Of a stretch of DNA of 64,000 nt, positions 60,595-64,000 are shown piece after piece. Both the position numbers and the translations under genes were made by a program. Within the stretch, counting starts at the first letter, position 1, and each line of letters opens with the position of its first letter. Under the pieces are notes generated by a model. The model saw nothing but the letters and a program-made list of their open reading frames with translations. It ran no database searches and was not told where the DNA came from. Source of the DNA: Phocoena phocoena (lineage: Eukaryota > Chordata > Mammalia > Artiodactyla > Phocoenidae); contig NC_089239.1 in the NCBI RefSeq assembly GCF_963924675.1, positions 29,721,818 through 29,785,817 of the forward strand, in the 5' to 3' direction.

Positions 60595-60625
<31 letters not shown>

Positions 60626-60650
60626 CACAAACACACACACACACATACAC
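60592..60650 (+). repeat. Compound microsatellite (A)n(TA)n(CA)n
   Basis: Run of A, then TATATATATATATATA, then ACACACACACACACAC, ending at the Tigger-like element. Confidence 0.92.
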
Positions 60651-60755
60651 AGTGGACCCTTGAACAACATGAGTTTGCACTGCACGGGTCCTCTTATACT
60701 CAGATTTTTTTCAATAAATACATACTACAGTACTACACAATCCACAGTATTTAGT
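60650..60755 (+). mobile_element. Tigger/MER-type DNA transposon 5' end
   Basis: Starts CAGTGGACCCTTGAACAACA and runs through 'gtttgcactgcacgggtcct' and 'ttttcaataaatacatact', the terminal part of a common pogo/Tigger-class nonautonomous element ('cagttgacccttgaacaacacggg...'). Only this end is seen; it fades into AT-rich sequence. Confidence 0.75.
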
Positions 60756-61674
60756 ATATATATATATGACATATATATATGACTCATATGAATTATATTT
60801 TATAGGTATAGATGTGTATAATGTTATATAATATATACTTTTTGTATACATTTATAATAAGTATGTATACATATATAATTATTATAAGCATATATGTGTA
60901 TAGTTACTATAACAGAGAGACTAGTTTGATGAGTTGTCATTATCAGTAAGTAATATAGATGCTCTGCAAACTATGAGCATCTGATCTGGAAACAACCTGT
61001 GCATGTTCACGATTCATGCCTGTACCCTCTTGATCTCAACCCAGGAAACCCACAGCTGTCCACGCCCTGGTACCATTTGGTGTCCAGAATATGGAACAAT
61101 ATAAGCCACCTCCTTTTTGTCAAAATAGCCATCCCATTTACTGCCCCCTTTCCTGTGTTGATAGGCAATGGATTCCATCACAGGTAGTCTCTCCTTTTTC
61201 TCCCTCCCCCCGTGTCTCCTTTTCTCTCTAATACATACACACACCCCTTTAATCCATATTCTCCTTTTCCTTAGTCTTCCAAATTTTGCTCTTTTCCCCT
61301 AAATAAAATCTTTCTTTCAACCTCTTTTCATGTCACTTGTGAGCCAAAAAAAAAAAAAGAAAAAGATTCTGATCACTGTATAATACCACTGTACAGGTTT
61401 TAAGAAGAAGGAAATTCGTTCATTTTGATATTAAATTTGTCACAGTAAAGGGCTAGTATACATCTCTAAGTGTTCATCTTGAAGAAAGGGGCTGAAGTTT
61501 AAGGGGAAGGAGAATTTACATCCTATTTTCTACTGTTTTAAAGGTTTGACTTTGTAATTTTACATGGCCCATATATTACTCTCATATTTTTATGTTATTG
61601 TTAAGTTATCCATATGGTGGTAGGGTTGATTGGAACTGTTGTTCTTGAATGACAGATATACATAGTTTCAGTTA

Positions 61675-61713
61675 TTTTATGGATTAAAATAAGCAGTATT
61701 TTAATCCATAAAA
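61675..61713. repeat. Perfect 17-bp inverted repeat, 5-nt loop
   Basis: TTTTATGGATTAAAATA (61675-61691), loop AGCAG, then TATTTTAATCCATAAAA (61697-61713). Seventeen uninterrupted base pairs. Confidence 0.9.
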
Positions 61714-62065
61714 AAAATGGGCCATCTTGAGCATCTGATCACCATTTATAAGATTAGTATCCTCTTCAAGTTCCATATAGTACAGTAACTGGCTTACAGA
61801 TAAACTCCTGGAGTACGTACTGTTTGTAAACTGTAGAGGATCATATTGGTTAAAATCAACCAATTTTCAAAATACAGTAAGGAGACTATATGGATTATCT
61901 AGTGTCTAAACAGAAAGTCAGATATGATGGAAGGTGTATGCACAAGCCCACTTCCTACTTCGTGATTGCAGGCAAGTCTTCATCTCCCTACAGTGTGACA
62001 CCTGCACAGTTAACCCAGGATGTCAGACAGCCCCGTTCAGTAAGCAGAGGCCACTTGACCATGGA

Positions 62066-62190
62066 AAACAAATACTGTATATATACTATATATATATAAT
62101 ATAAACTATATATAGTATATGCATATCTTATATAATATATGTAGTACACACATATTGTACTATAAATCGTACATAGTATATAGTAAACAG
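62066..62190. repeat. AT-rich simple repeat with many ATATAGTATAT palindromes
   Basis: Runs of TATATA and GTATATAGTA-type words; could form cruciforms. Confidence 0.85.
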
Positions 62191-62564
62191 TATATTAAAC
62201 TTGCATTTTCCAACCTTAAATATGTGTACTTCTCCTACCACAGTGAAACTTTAATCATCTCTGCCTTCCTTACAATAATGATATTAATAGATAATTAAAC
62301 AATAGTAATCATCTTCTAGCAGTCTTAAATAGAAGGTTTAGTCAGCCTATCTGAATGCACAGAATTTGCTTCTAACACTAAACACAATCACGTTTCATGA
62401 TTCAGGAGACAGCAAGGCAGTACAGGAATGGTGGGTTTGTTCCAATACTGTAGTAGAACATCGGCTGTGGATACAGTGGGAAGTTTTTTCTTTCCTTTAT
62501 TGAACGAAGCTCTGGTTTGTTTGTTTGGATATACAGCTAAGGAGTGTTTTGCCACCACACATGA

Positions 62565-62565
<1 letters not shown>

Positions 62566-62609
<44 letters not shown>
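62566..62609 (+). repeat. (CA)22 microsatellite
   Basis: About 22 uninterrupted CA units, of the length usually polymorphic in mammals. Confidence 0.95.
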
Positions 62610-62612
<3 letters not shown>

Positions 62613-64000
62613 AGTCCCTGGCAGGGGTAGGGAAGGGGCTGACAGTCTGAGTTCATCTGAGCTTCTCACCATCAGTTTTTCCCATTGACAACAGTTTTGT
62701 TTTTAGGAGCAAAACTGGATTGTTCCCTATACATCAGCTGATGAATACTTCTCCTACTTTATTAAAAGGATATAGTATTATTAATTATAAAGAAAGTAAA
62801 GGATCTCAATTCAGGTTTACAGCTCCCAGCCTGTGCTTCTGTCGTTAAAAAAATAAGTAGGATTATGAGGAAATGTTTACATCCACTTAACAGGCATTAG
62901 CTTTATTTTTCAAAACACTGTTTTAAAGCACAATAGACTTCGCAGTTGTTGATAACTTTAAAGTATTCATCAGTGTGAAATAACTGTTTATTTCCTTTCT
63001 CTGTTTCTTCTTATCGAGGGGAAAAAAAAAAAATCTGGTCTCCTAGCAAGATACAATCCATTTTGCTAAGTTATTTGTCAGTTTTAATAAAGTGTGTTTA
63101 CTGTCACGGGGGCAGAGGTTTGGAATAGTTGCAGGATTGGCAAGGGAATGTGACCTATAGTGTTTTATAGGTCATTGTGGTGTATTTGGTGTCCTAACTA
63201 TCACGATTTATCTTGTCCTTGTTTAACCGCTAACCAGAAAGTGAGCCTTCCCCGTGTTGCTCCATTCATGTCCCTCTGCGCTCATTCAGAATTCTGACAC
63301 TTCCTCTGCCTGGCAGACTAAAGGGGCAGAGTGGCATCTTTTGATGATGTGCGAAACAGCTTTCTTAGTCCAGGCTCCTGACGGATGCTAACCACTGAGA
63401 CGCTGAAATGCGTCTCATCTACCCTGAGGTTAACCAGAAACTTGGTCTTATTTTCCTTCTTGACAAGTTTTCTTAAAACCTTAAAAGTGTTTTGTGATTT
63501 TTTTTTCCCCTCCCATTTTTAGTGTTGATCAGGGAGAGAAAGGAAATACGGAATCATAAAAAGCAGCCCTAAAGAAAAGGAAATATGCAAAACACAGAAT
63601 GGTGCTTTTTCTTTCTGTCATAATCTATCAATAGGGGTTTGATTGTGATGTTGATCATTGTGGCTTATCTATCATCCCATTATATATTATTTTCTCCCTT
63701 ATGAGAAAAGCAGTGTTTATTATCACAGGTGACAAAACACAGGGATAAAAAACAAGCAGAGAGGTTACATTCAATCACTTTAGGTGGGTTTCATGTTTGC
63801 TTTTTTGCTTTCATTCCCAAGCCAGAGGCCAGTAAGCCAAGTGAGAGCACAAACTGACTTTCTCAGGTGCACGTTTCCCAAGAGGCCCCCAGGACAGGTG
63901 CTAAGCCCGTGAAGAGATAAACATGAAGTCATTCTTGGTGCCATTTAGCTAGATGGCTAAAGAAAGAATTCAGAAATACCATTGTGCTACTGTTCAAATA

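Larger units (their letters stand above)
33314..64000 (-). other. ANGPT2: ANGPT2 intron 1 (partial)
   Basis: All DNA from 33314 to the end is noncoding as far as I can see and belongs to ANGPT2 intron 1 (and, on plus, to MCPH1 intron 12). I searched the minus strand for the end of exon 1 (a CAGTGGCT-ATGAAG context encoding TQWLMK) and its signal peptide without success. Contents: SINEs at 34116, 36598 and 44364; MIR, L1, L2 and Tigger-like pieces; GC-rich stretches at 41030-41350 and 49590-49680; a CACGTG cluster at 47432-47479; the 114-copy array at 51175-55734; and AT-rich simple repeats at 36330-36410, 60592-60910 and 62066-62190. Confidence 0.85.

Noticed and set aside
56000..64000. ANGPT2 exon 1 and promoter
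   Set aside because: I searched for the codons of TQWLMK and the signal peptide on minus and found none; most likely just beyond the window.

Overview
This window is mammalian nuclear DNA, almost certainly from a cetacean. The main evidence is a set of eight tRNA-derived CHR-family SINEs: a long form beginning GGGACTTCCCTGGTGG and a short form whose antisense end reads ACCAGGGAAGCCC. Both are typical of whales and dolphins, and most copies have clean target-site duplications. Older mammalian repeats (MIR, L2, L1 3' ends, a Tigger-like DNA transposon) fill much of the rest. There are no bacterial-style genes; almost every long open frame is chance or repeat-derived.

Only two protein-coding genes are supported. 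On the plus strand, one exon of MCPH1 (microcephalin; corresponds to human exon 12, second BRCT region) lies at 5817-5894. On the minus strand, exons 9 to 2 of ANGPT2 (angiopoietin-2) lie between 8813 and 33313. The eight ANGPT2 exons (161, 131, 167, 102, 131, 233, 122 and 156 nt of coding sequence) all have GT/AG borders and compatible phases. They encode 400 residues, exactly the human protein minus the 96 residues of exon 1. The layout is the known mammalian one: ANGPT2 sits nested and antisense in a large MCPH1 intron. Exon 1, the promoter of ANGPT2 and the last MCPH1 exons are not in the window and should lie beyond 64000.

Layout: 1-5816, MCPH1 intron with an L1 ORF2 relic and an L2 piece; 5817-5894, MCPH1 exon; 5895-8812, a 2.9-kb tail-to-tail interval holding the ANGPT2 3'UTR; 8813-33313, ANGPT2 exons 9 to 2; 33314-64000, ANGPT2 intron 1, noncoding and repeat-rich. 

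The most striking object is in intron 1: positions 51175-55734 are 114 perfect head-to-tail copies of a 40-bp, CpG-free unit, 4,560 bp with no variant that I can see. Other points worth a second look are a triple CACGTG plus ETS-motif cluster at 47432-47590, a phase-compatible exon-like frame with splice signals in intron 5 (21841-22045), a NAGNAG acceptor at exon 5, two perfect hairpins, and possible antisense overlap between the ANGPT2 3'UTR and MCPH1.
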